Both the position numbers and the translations under genes were made by a program. Positions 19,545-29,654 of a stretch of 64,000 nt of DNA are shown here, piece after piece. Source of the DNA: Galaxea fascicularis (Eukaryota > Cnidaria > Anthozoa > Scleractinia > Euphylliidae); assembly GCA_948470475.1 (NCBI GenBank), contig OX419341.1:4142853-4206852 (forward strand). The letters are read 5' to 3'. The notes under the pieces were generated by a model that saw only the letters and a list, made by a program, of their open reading frames with translations, made no database searches and was not told where the DNA came from. The first letter of the stretch is position 1, and each line of letters begins with the position of its first letter.

Positions 19545-20110
19545 TTCATTGAACGAGCAAACCATCCTACAATCAAAATTCACGGCTGAAGTTTCAGATA
19601 CTGAAATACCTTTCTTGGACACCATCATCTACAAAGGCGTTAGATTCGAAACAAAATCAGTTCTTGATGTGCGAACCCATTACAAGCCTACTGAGACATT
19701 TCAATACATTATACACATTTCTCGTCCTGTCACCCACCCGGCCGGTGTCAAAAAGGGATTTGTGAACAGCAGGAGAGGCTTTACGACTTCTGAGGACAGA
19801 CTCTTCTGAAACATTATTTGAAGAGAAAATAAAAACTTTTTAAACGCACCTTGCAGAGAGAGGTTGCCCTAAAAAGTTTATCAAAAGAAACCTCTCAGAA
19901 GTAGAGTTTCAAGACGGACCGCAAGCCCTCTAACAAAAGCAGTAACTCCATCCATCAGTGCCAAACTTTAAGGAAATCCTTATGAGCAAATGGCATTTTA
20001 TAGAGAAACAAAGAAGCTCATGGAGATTTTTAAGGAAGCGCAAATAATATCATACAAGAGAAAAAGTTCCCCTAAAGACATAATCGTTAGAGCAAAACTA
20101 TAACTGAACA
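19545..20110 (+). pseudogene. Reverse-transcriptase C-terminal fragment, Penelope-like (fossil)
   Basis: The frame beginning near 19549 reads a run resembling the C-terminal part of Penelope-type reverse transcriptases in invertebrates: 'FLDTIIYKG', 'THYKPTETFQY', then 'PAGVKKGFV'. Further similarity continues in shifted frames (around 19965-20100, 'ILMSKWHFI'-like) with stops and frameshifts between. It is a dead fragment without catalytic palm motifs. The family assignment is from memory of the motif style and is moderate; another RT clade is possible. Confidence 0.5.
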
Positions 20111-20758
20111 AGGCCAAAAACACGCGAGTGGGAGTCGCGCGGGCCTAACTTCATCTCCTTTTTTAACACAGAGCGTGTGTTACCCGAACCGTCAGGGGTG
20201 TTCGTGCATTTCTGCGTCTCGACATGTGAGGGTAAGAGGTAATAATAAAACATTAAAGATCCATTAAACGGTGAAGAATGATACGTATGGCAGCGAAATT
20301 TTTGACAAAAACCCATAAAGAAACCCCACAGTAAAGCCACAAGGGCCATTCAATAATAAATGTAATAAGTGTTTGTGGACGTCTTGGGAAAAAAAGACTT
20401 CCGTAGCCTACCAAATTACGTATCCCAAGGGCTAAAGTGGGTGTTCCACTATTTGTCTAAATTTACCCCTGTTGATTTACGTCGGTGCCCTGTCAGGAAA
20501 ACAAACTCACATCTAGAATCTGGAAACCTTAGGTGATTTTATCGGCATACTAGATTTGCAAACAAAAGTGGGGTAGACAAAAAATAACAGATCGAGTTAA
20601 CAAGGTTTAAGTGCAATCAAAGAATAAGTTACTAAATGTTTTATACTTCGTCTAGAGTTTGAAGTCTTAAAACTGCGCAAATTACATAATAAATGTGAAT
20701 AATTAACTTGCATTTTTAATTATTAACTGAAATTTACCGACAACCGACACGTGGACCC

Positions 20759-20774
20759 CCCCCCCCCCCCCCCT
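20759..20774. repeat. Poly-C tract
   Basis: An uninterrupted run of about 18 C residues ends in TTCAG (20757-20778). Length is likely to vary between alleles and is a sequencing weak point. Confidence 0.85.
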
Positions 20775-20924
20775 TCAGACCATCAAACAAACGAGAAGCC
20801 TCTCTTTGTTTGGCATATACACTGACCGGAGAATTCCACTCCCTTATGGCAAAAAAGGAAGAGTCCCCCTTCCGAAATAGGGAGAATCCCCCGTCTTTGT
20901 ATAAGAATCCTGTTGTCCCTTTGT

Positions 20925-21081
20925 TAATAGGCCATATTCGTATTCTCGGTATTGAACTGGATCTAGCATGAAGTTGAGGCTCTTGCGGGGGAATCTTTTC
21001 ATATGTAAATGTATCCCCTGCAAGAGCCTCCACTTCATGCTAGATCCAGTTCAATACCGAGAATACGAATATGGCCTATTA
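20925..21081. mobile_element. Foldback MITE with about 65-bp arms
   Basis: Arms run from TAATAGGCCATATTCGTATT to GGCTCTTGC and return as the reverse complement with one or two changes, around a short loop near 21000. It lies inside the degenerate repeat array upstream of the beta-helix gene and is clearly younger than that array. Confidence 0.85.
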
Positions 21082-21983
21082 TGTAATGATGTGACCACTC
21101 AAACGCGTGACAGCCGAGTGTGACATTACCCATGTTACATGCATGGTGGCCACATGATCTGTATTTGGATTTTGGCAATAAATGTGTGAGTGTTCTATCA
21201 AGCACACGGTTGGTTATTGCAGAAATAACCGGTATTTTAAAATAAATAGCAGATACCAGCGAGAAGCCCCTCTTTGTATGGCATACATAATGGCGACCCT
21301 CACTTCCTGTTAAAATTTTATTTTGTTTTCCTTTTTGAGGGGTATGGCAATATAAAATAATAAGTTTGAGAAAGGAAAATAAATTTTAAGGCAAGGATTA
21401 AAATTCAATGACTACATCATAAACAAGCGAAACCTGCCTCCCCATTCTTATAAATTTATAATGGTGCCCCCCTCCCCTGGCCTGTATCAAGTGCATGCAA
21501 GAGAGGTCCCCCACTTCGAGCTTCACTCCAGGCGGTTTTTAACACTTATGTTAAATTCACTTACCCAACTTGAGACAGAAGTAATAGCAATTCCTAATAT
21601 AAAGAAACGAATGAAGGGAAAGTGACAGCTCGCTGGTCATGTTTACACGATTTCTCAGAATTCTAAGAATCGTCATGCCTTGTTGAAGTCAGGACAATTC
21701 TTACAAAACAAAAGCTGCTAATATGTAAGGTTACAGCTTTATATGTTCCTGATTTTTACCACCACGTAAATCAGTTTCTCTTCGGTATGAAGACAGGTTC
21801 CTGATTCCTGCGTTGCTATTTGCATAATTGTGCCACGGTTCTGAGAACCACTTCGAAATTGAAAGAGGTCATTTTATTTGGTCTTTGAGGTAGTCACATG
21901 ACTTCTTTTCTTGTCACGATATCTCCGCTATTCCGTTCACGAATCGCCGTTTTCTAGGAATTGATGCACAAGTTTTTATCGCC

Positions 21984-24900
21984 ATGGGAGAAACAAAAAT
22001 GCTGTATGCCAAAATTTGTGCTCAATTCGTCTTGTTTGCACTGTCATTGTTCAGCAGTGACACTGCAGCCGAAAGGGAAATGTATGTTTCGCCAAGCGGA
22101 GATGACTCTTCGAATTGCACCAAGGACAACCCATGCAGAACACCAGACAAGGCTTTGTCACTTGCATCTAATCTCAGCTCATCACAAATTTTTTTGGCTA
22201 AAGGAAATTATTCACTGAAAGCAGGACACAATTTGACAAGGATTTCATCGTTTAGTCTCTCTGGTTCAACTCGAGACGATGTACGAATTACATGCGACGT
22301 CAATGTGAGCATCTCGTTTGCGCTGAGCGAGAATATTACTTTCGAAAGAGTCCAGTTTCTAAAGTGCGGGGGATGGCATCCAAGTTCGGTCAAAGGGAAG
22401 AAATTTTATCCTGAGCTCGACTATGCTAAATTTAAGACCGCTCTTGACTTCCGATATTGCAGAAATCTTGTGATCTCTGATGTGGAAATTTCTTCATCGC
22501 CCGGTCTCGGTGCTAATTTATACGATGTTGGGGGTGTTGTTAATTTTACACACAGTTTGTTTGCAGATAATCACCCTTCCACGACTAACGACACAGGAGA
22601 ATTCAGTCCCGAGAATAGAAACTATGTTTACTCCGGAGGTGGTGTTGCTATCATTTTAAACCGATATGGCTACGATATCAATGTCACGCCCTCTCAACAC
22701 GACTCATACCAACATAACAACAGCTATGTGATCACAAATTGTCAGTTTTACAGAAACAAAGCCCTGTGGGTTAACAAAATAGAGGATAATGAACTGAATA
22801 CACCAGAGCGACCATTCAGTCGTGGTGGTGGCTTAGCTACATATTTCCAAGGAAATGCAAGCGGCTGCACAGTTGAAATCCATTCTTGCGTTTTCACCAG
22901 TAACGAGGCATCATGGGGTGGAGGGCTTCAGGTTGAAATGAACGACAAAACTGAGGGCAATTTATTTGAAATGCAAGACACCGAGTTTCGAAAAAACCGC
23001 GGTCTTTTAGCTGGTGGAGGAGCCAGACTAGGAAACGTACCTTTCAAAGGGGTTCAACTCCGACTTAATCGATTCGAAATGACCAATTGCACATTCATGA
23101 ACAATAAGGCGAAATGGGGAGGTGGTGCCGCACTGTATGGAACAACAATTCCTCGAAAATGCACTAAACACACAGACCCTGCTGTAACTCAGTTCAACTT
23201 CACTGGATGCAGATGGTTGAAAAACACTGGAAATATTGGAGCCGCCTTGGGCGCATTTCTCCACAATGAGAATGATGACCTTATTGGACCGGAAATTCCA
23301 TACCGTGTGTGCTTCCATAATCACACTTTGTTTCGTTCCAACGAAGTAATCCTGACTGAAGACAATTTGTCTATAGGACAGGGATCTCTTTACAGCGTAG
23401 AGGTGCCTCTCGTCTTCCAAAAAAATGCCCAATTCCAGGACAATAGCTTGTCCGCTTTGGTTCTAGATGGAGCAACCCTTGAACTTCATGATCAGTTAGA
23501 TTTCATCAACAACACCGGGATCAGAGGAGGAGGGATTGCCATGTACGGACGATCGAGAATTATTTTTTACGAAAACTCCACATTGAACTTTACAGGAAAT
23601 GCATGTGATGACAAAGGAGGAGCCCTGTACATTCAAGCTCCAGGCTCTCCTCTGATAAGTTTTAACGCAACTGGTACAAGCATTCACGCTTGTTTTTTCG
23701 CTTACTTCAATTCTTCGATTGATTTTGACCACTGGAATACTAGTGTGATCTTTAACGGCAACAGAGCGTCTCTAGGACAGTCAGTATATGCTACAACATT
23801 GGAAAACTGTAGACGAGCAGGTGAGAGTCGGCAAAACAATAGTGTTCTCAGAGGCTGGAACTTTGTAAAGTTCATGAATTATTCGCATCAAAAGAATAAC
23901 TTAGAAATCGCAACTGATCCAGTGGAGATATTGTATTGTAGAAAAGACTGGTCGGTTGCCCCAGGTGAAATGTTTGATGCAACGGTGAAATTGTTGGACG
24001 AAGTGAAGAATCTTGTACCGGGTGTTATCAATGTCACAATCGTCAGTTCGTCTTCTGTCCATCTTGACAACTCGCGCTCACCGCTTTTCCTTACATCAGA
24101 TGGCAAAATTAAACAGATTAATTTGACCGGACAAGAGGGAGGCATTTTTTCTGTTAGACTGAGTCATGTCGGAAGTAATCTCTTGAAGGGAACGATACGC
24201 AACCTCACGTTAAAGAAATGCTACTCCGGGTTCAAGCCCATAAGTGACACATGTACTTGCATGAAATCGCCTGAAGGGAAAGGGAGAGGCATCTCCCGTT
24301 GTGGTACTGATGGAAAGACTGTATTTATTAAGGCAGGTTATTGGGCGGGAAATGTCAAAGAACTCAAGTCAAACGAATTTGTCACTTATTTTTGTCCCAT
24401 TGGATACTGCAACAAGTCAAACTCGTATCAGTATGTTAAAGGCCAAGTGTGTGCAGAAGGAAGAAACCAGGACAGCATTCTCTGCGGGAAATGTGAGGAC
24501 AATTACAGCATAACCTTTGGAAGCGAACAATGCAGTGATTCTTGTACTTACTGGCACTTGTTTTATGGCATACCCATCGCCCTAGTTTTAATTGTGATCG
24601 TGGTTTTGATCATGCTGGTGAATCTCGATTTCTTCACTGGGTACCTCAACGCCTGGCTGTATTCATACCAAGTCATGAAGCTACTGACGCCTGGTGGATT
24701 TGAATTCGATCCTTTCATCGAGTTTTTCATCGCCTTCTCCAATATCCATATACATCTTGGCGAGAATACAAAAGGTTTCTGTTTAGCCAAACACTTGGAC
24801 GATGCAGACAAGTTGATGATGATATACGCCGTTCCTACCTTTGTCATAATGATCGTCGTGTTGTTAGCAAAGCTGGTGCGCGTGTATCCCGAATGGTGCT

Positions 24901-25922
24901 TTAGCAAAAAAGTAAGATATCCTGTTCGCGCCATATGCACTATTTTTGTGCTTTGTTATACAGATGTCACAAGAATTTCCCTCAGGATACTGGATCCTGC
25001 CAAACTTGGATCAAAGACGACCGTTGTGTTTGTGAATGGTGGGCTTCATTTTTTCCGTGAAAAACATCTGTGGTATAGCATTTTTGCGATTATCTGCATT
25101 GCATTTTTTGTGATTCCATTTCCGTTAATTCTCTTGTTTCGTCCATTCCTGACCAGAGGTCTTCGTCCCGTGTTAAACCTCAATCGTTGGAATCCGTTTT
25201 TCGATGCTTTTCAAGGCTGCCTCAAAGATGAATATCGTTGGTGTGCGGCTTTCTATTTCCTCTGTCGACTGGGAATCTTGGTGATACACACATATGTGCC
25301 CGCCGGTCCAATAAAGAGCCTGGTGTTACAGGTAATCTGCATTTTGGTCCTCGTTATCTTTGCGTTCCTGAGGCCCTACAAAGAAGCGCAAGATGTCAGA
25401 GAAGACGAGAGGAGCTACGAGTGGATCAACAAATCAGACGTGGTAGTTCTAACAACCCTCTCTCTTATCGCTGTGGTCAGCTCACCAATCGACAGCTGCT
25501 TTGAAACTACTGACCGTGAGAAGACAGGTTTGAAAATAGTGGTCCATATTTTGGCTTATGTTCCTTTGCTAGTCCCTCTGACTCTAGCCTTCCGATTTTT
25601 AAGGCAATGCTGCTGCAGTGAGACTGTAGAGGATGACACATCACCAGTCTTGTCTGAAACGTCCGCTATTACCGCCAGCAGCCATAGAGCATCCCCAGAC
25701 TTCTCAGAGATATCCGATATTCTACAGAGCCCCCGAGGAAGCCAACAGGGAAGCAGAGGAAGCCGGCAGAGCCACAGAGGTAGCCAGGATGGCAACAGAG
25801 GAAGCCAGCAGAGCCACAGAGGAAGCCATCAGGGGCATAGAGGTAGCCAGGAGGGCAACAGAGGAAGCCAGCAGAGCCATAGAGGAAGCCAACAGGGAAG
25901 CAGAGGAAGCCAGCCAATATAA
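21984..25922 (+). CDS. Intronless beta-helix multi-pass membrane protein (copy A)
   Basis: 1312 residues in one exon. A signal peptide (about 1-30) precedes a long ectodomain (about 30-850) that opens with YVSPSGDDSSNC and contains repeated Gly-Gly-Gly turns and 'NCTFMNNKAKWGGG'-type rungs, typical of right-handed parallel beta-helix or Pmp-like repeats, with many N-glycosylation sequons. A Cys-rich stalk follows (GYCNKS..., LCGKCEDNYS). From about 857 there are roughly eight to nine hydrophobic segments (for example VLIVIVVLIMLVNLDFF, and the conserved LRPYKEAQD loop), then a cytosolic tail. The last 63 residues are a 21-bp minisatellite (RGSQQSH heptads). The function is unknown. A cell-surface receptor or adhesion role is inferred from architecture. 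The start is the first ATG and gives the signal peptide. A paralogue lies at 35295-39026. Confidence 0.88.
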   Translation: MGETKMLYAKICAQFVLFALSLFSSDTAAEREMYVSPSGDDSSNCTKDNPCRTPDKALSLASNLSSSQIFLAKGNYSLKAGHNLTRISSFSLSGSTRDDVRITCDVNVSISFALSENITFERVQFLKCGGWHPSSVKGKKFYPELDYAKFKTALDFRYCRNLVISDVEISSSPGLGANLYDVGGVVNFTHSLFADNHPSTTNDTGEFSPENRNYVYSGGGVAIILNRYGYDINVTPSQHDSYQHNNSYVITNCQFYRNKALWVNKIEDNELNTPERPFSRGGGLATYFQGNASGCTVEIHSCVFTSNEASWGGGLQVEMNDKTEGNLFEMQDTEFRKNRGLLAGGGARLGNVPFKGVQLRLNRFEMTNCTFMNNKAKWGGGAALYGTTIPRKCTKHTDPAVTQFNFTGCRWLKNTGNIGAALGAFLHNENDDLIGPEIPYRVCFHNHTLFRSNEVILTEDNLSIGQGSLYSVEVPLVFQKNAQFQDNSLSALVLDGATLELHDQLDFINNTGIRGGGIAMYGRSRIIFYENSTLNFTGNACDDKGGALYIQAPGSPLISFNATGTSIHACFFAYFNSSIDFDHWNTSVIFNGNRASLGQSVYATTLENCRRAGESRQNNSVLRGWNFVKFMNYSHQKNNLEIATDPVEILYCRKDWSVAPGEMFDATVKLLDEVKNLVPGVINVTIVSSSSVHLDNSRSPLFLTSDGKIKQINLTGQEGGIFSVRLSHVGSNLLKGTIRNLTLKKCYSGFKPISDTCTCMKSPEGKGRGISRCGTDGKTVFIKAGYWAGNVKELKSNEFVTYFCPIGYCNKSNSYQYVKGQVCAEGRNQDSILCGKCEDNYSITFGSEQCSDSCTYWHLFYGIPIALVLIVIVVLIMLVNLDFFTGYLNAWLYSYQVMKLLTPGGFEFDPFIEFFIAFSNIHIHLGENTKGFCLAKHLDDADKLMMIYAVPTFVIMIVVLLAKLVRVYPEWCFSKKVRYPVRAICTIFVLCYTDVTRISLRILDPAKLGSKTTVVFVNGGLHFFREKHLWYSIFAIICIAFFVIPFPLILLFRPFLTRGLRPVLNLNRWNPFFDAFQGCLKDEYRWCAAFYFLCRLGILVIHTYVPAGPIKSLVLQVICILVLVIFAFLRPYKEAQDVREDERSYEWINKSDVVVLTTLSLIAVVSSPIDSCFETTDREKTGLKIVVHILAYVPLLVPLTLAFRFLRQCCCSETVEDDTSPVLSETSAITASSHRASPDFSEISDILQSPRGSQQGSRGSRQSHRGSQDGNRGSQQSHRGSHQGHRGSQEGNRGSQQSHRGSQQGSRGSQPI
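25734..25922 (+). repeat. 21-bp coding minisatellite
   Basis: Nine tandem 21-bp units, consensus AGAGGAAGCCAGCAGAGCCA plus one base, encode heptads RGSQQSH / RGSQQGS / RGSQDGN in the gene frame; the ninth unit carries the stop. Because 21 is divisible by three, the +1 frame is also open across the array (heptads EEASRAT / EEANREA) and remains open to 26028. Confidence 0.92.
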
Positions 25923-26072
25923 CGAGACCTTACTGGTTACTGTTTACTTTATCGCACTGAAAACTACCAACAGTATTTTCTACACGGTGATCCAATCAAT
26001 ACCGAGCACTGATTTTTTTCCTTTATGAGGATATTACGAAGATTCCAGAAGGCTAGTTTCCAGATGAACGCC

Positions 26073-26313
26073 TGGGCCCGGTTGTTCAAAAGCTGATTAA
26101 CCTAATCCAGGATTAGCGTAAACTTTGGTTGCAGGTTTTAACTTTTGGATAAAAGTTGTTTCCGCTGCTTTTTGTTTCTCAGGATTGACTTCCCCTAATC
26201 TAAACTTTTGCAGAATATCAGCATTGAACAACGTTTGGGGATAGAGAAATAACCTCCTTGATTTATTTTTAATCTTGGATTAGCGTTAATCGGCTTTCGA
26301 ACAACCGGGCCCT
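26073..26313. mobile_element. MITE, GGGCCCGGTTGTTC ends
   Basis: Left end GGGCCCGGTTGTTCAAAAGC with GATTAACCTAATCCAGGATTA, right end TAATCTTGGATTAGCGTTAATCGG then GAACAACCGGGCCC. About 240 bp, no coding capacity. Confidence 0.8.
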
Positions 26314-26995
26314 GGCCAACCCAATAGTCAATTACTTCAGTAGTACTGTAATTTTGAGTTTCTTTGTGGAGTTTGCGTGCATTCCAAATCAATTTCCATC
26401 AGGTAAGCATGTCAAATACGCATTGAACAATGAATAGAGAATATCGAGAGGAAAACCTAAGATGGAACAACAGACAGATACCGTTGCTGACCAAATATAT
26501 CCAGGTGAACCCTTTAACCCCTAGGAGTGATCAATGTTTAATTTCTGCCTATAGATCGTTTCCACATGACGTCACGGCGGCCATGTTGGTGCACAAGGTT
26601 AACCCTCTGGGAATTGAACTCTATTGTTATGCAAATACTTTCTTTTGTTGCATTGAACCAATATGGCCGCTGGTCACGTGACTGAAAACGATCAAAAGTA
26701 ACACTGTTCAATCAAACATAAAGGTTGTGAGAAAAAAGGAAGTCAAGCAACAGAGGTTTGATTGATTAACGAATTCTCGTTATTACCAAAAAATGTATGA
26801 TGAACAGTATGGAGAATATACATGCTGATAATAAACAATGAGACCCGTGGCCCTTGACGGCGAAGGGTCTAATTGTTTTAGCATCACCCAATTAGTCGGA
26901 CAGAAAAGGCAAAAATATTTATTTGGGAATAAAACGAAAGAAAGCGTCACACTCGATTGCTACTCGAGGACTTTTACTAATAGTCCTCTAGTAGC

Positions 26996-27026
<31 letters not shown>

Positions 27027-27066
27027 GCTACTAGTTGGGTGATACTAATAAACAATTATTGGATGA

Positions 27067-27162
27067 GGTTTTTGTGATATCCAGAATAACCAAGGTCGAG
27101 GTTGGGGTTATTAGTGGATAACCCTTACCGAGACCTTGATTATTCTGGATATCACAAAAACC
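27067..27162. repeat. Foldback repeat, GGTTTTTGTGATATCCAG arms
   Basis: Arms GGTTTTTGTGATATCCAGAA and TTCTGGATATCACAAAAACC, continuing inward with AAGGTC(G/T) and GACCTTG. About 96 bp. Confidence 0.8.
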
Positions 27163-29654
27163 GAATCTGTCACGACAGTAAACATTCACTTGTAAACCTG
27201 GAGCCACACAAAGCGCGCGAACTTGACATGATTATCCTAAGAAATCATGCACCGCGGTCATGCTAGACATGATTACTAGTGACCTTGACATGATTATTGT
27301 ATTATCTGCAAGTAGATGATGTCACAAGCGCTGATTTCGAAAATTCACTGTACGCTTTCGGCCAATCTGAAAAGAGATAGCGAGTTCAATGTATAACTAT
27401 AGGGTTTAAAGGGCTGATGATAAACTGCACGGATATATTCTAGTCAATCACTCCAATCAGAATTATAAGCAGATATGGTCTACCGGGACTAAGCATTGGG
27501 TACAGGGGGCTGCTTGCTAGCAAGTCACGATTACATTTGATTCATTTGCCTCTTACTAGTTGGCTAACTAATAACAAACCGCCACAAAACAGAACCTAAA
27601 AAAGCTAATAACTTTCGACACGATTGACAAACCGCTATGATATCATCGTTCCGTTCCAAGAGGTCGCTGACAAGCGTTTCCAAAGTTTTGGTTCAGTTCT
27701 GTTTTCAAAGTGCGGAAAATGCTTCTATTGCTGAGCATCGTTAAAGGTGACCCCATGCATTTCCATATGACGCCTCAGATTAGGTTAACAGTGGTCAACA
27801 ATGATCGCTTTTTAATCACATGGAAACCAGCCTGGGGAGGGAAAACTTAGATATCCGTGTGCTTTTCACAGCTCTTGAGAAATTGTAGTTGAAAATCAAA
27901 TTTGTCAATCAGGGTAGGAAATTTGAGAGATGTTTTCGACCAGGGGGTCAGGCACTTAAACAAGCAAATTTGAAATGATTTAAATGTCCTGGGAAGGGAG
28001 ATGACGTTTAGAATTCATGTAGGTAATAAAGCGCGACCTTTTAAACTTCTAAACCTGAAATTTACCTCAATCGTTTCATACAATTTAGGAACTCGGTATA
28101 AAAACTCATTTACAAGGAGAAAAACAAGGATCACTGTGCATTTAAAAATGTTGATTTAAAGCTACTGTCCCATAAAACGACACCTTGCTTGTCTTAATTT
28201 CGTCTTCAGTGCGCATGCTCCATGTATGACGTGACTTGGCGACACGAACGGTTACGTCCGTAGTAAGCATGCGCAATATCAATGTGCATGAACGTCCTTT
28301 GGTACGAGGTAATTTCTTAAGCGATATGAAAACGTAAACGAGACAACAATTTTTGGACATGTAGTTGGCTTACACTTTTTTCATTGTAATTTAGGAAGTC
28401 AATTTACAATATAGTGCAGTCTGGTACAACTTGCCGAATAAGTTAAATAAATATTATTAATATAGCAATTTCGCCTATTGATTTGCTCAGACGTGAAAGA
28501 CAGAGGTGCCCGTTGTTGCCAAAGCAAGCTTCAAACCGAGGGAGAAGAAACGGGTTTTCTGAGAGACTTTCACAGCATTCATTTATTCCCTTGTTCGAAG
28601 AGACGAGAGTAAACACGAGTAACCACGTTGCCTTCTCGTCTCAGTGAAAAATTGAATTTTGACGCTTTTCCATTTTATTGGGGTACACCACGGACATCCC
28701 TACGGGGACCGCTTCCAAAATTAGAATTAAGGTTACTTAAAAACTGCTTCTTTCTAAAGAGAGACCTAGAGGTTTACAAGGTCACAGTATATCAGAAACG
28801 ACCACGCTACGTATATGAAAACGTTCAAACATCAGCATGACCTCGCTTATTTAACACGTTACACAAGTGGCTCTACGAATCGTGCATTATAGTCGGCGCG
28901 TAAATTTTTCATCATGCAATTAATCAAAAATCAGGCAAAGCCGCGAATTAACACGACAAAGACGTTGGGCGCGAAAACCAAACAAATTAAATTAGTTTCG
29001 CTCCACCTGCAGAAAACGCTAATCACGGCGGTAGGAGATACAAAAGATAAAAACTTTTCAACACGTCAACGCCTGAGAATTGAAAGAAGAAATGCCCACT
29101 TGACACTAGCTTTGTTCTCTTTTTTTTTAATTTTATATTCGGCCGATGACACGTTTCTAAGGACATGAGTCTGATCTAATTGGAAGAGCAGCTTCACGTA
29201 CGTTTGAGCCGTGTTCTTAATTGTTTTTATTCAGGTTTCAGCTGAGGGTTGTCCAAATACCCAACACCGTAATTTTTCAAGTAAGCCCCATAGTAATACC
29301 CTTACGCACATACTAGGTGAATGCTTGACCACTTAGCTTCCGCTAGGAAATTAACAGTACGTTGAGTCATTTCATTTAAAAATGACTAAACTTGCAGTAA
29401 ATTGTTATTTGTTGGAAAAGCAAATAAACAAAAAATCAATCAACTGCAACGCGAGCTGCAAAGTTTGTTTGACTACAGGTGATCAAATTAAATACCCACG
29501 TGTGTTTTAATTAAAAAAGAAAACAATTGAATTTGGGCTAAACGTTTTGATAATGAAGAGCGGAAAAAAGGTATAAAGGTCAACATCTTTTGTAATTGTT
29601 ACCTTCAGTAGTTAAAAATTTGGAAGTACAGCAACTGGTGCATAGAACACAGCG

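Larger units (their letters stand above)
25923..29654. other. Intergenic between beta-helix copy A and SRPX-like copy 2
   Basis: No credible exon was found. Contains a MITE at 26073-26313 and a foldback at 27067-27162 (listed separately), and an internal inverted piece near 26950-27045 (GCTACTCGAGG... and CTCTAGTAGCGTAGCC / GGCTACTAG). An AATAAA at about 26826 could serve the upstream gene. The rest, including 27.2-29.6 kb, shows nothing recognisable. Confidence 0.5.

Noticed and set aside
23028..24940. Minus-strand open frames of 78-134 codons inside beta-helix gene A
   Set aside because: They are antisense to a clearly coding frame with signal peptide, sequons and membrane helices; no domain of their own.
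25633..26028. Separate 131-codon gene in the +1 frame
   Set aside because: Arises from the 21-bp coding repeat, whose length keeps all frames open; kept only as a finding about frame behaviour.
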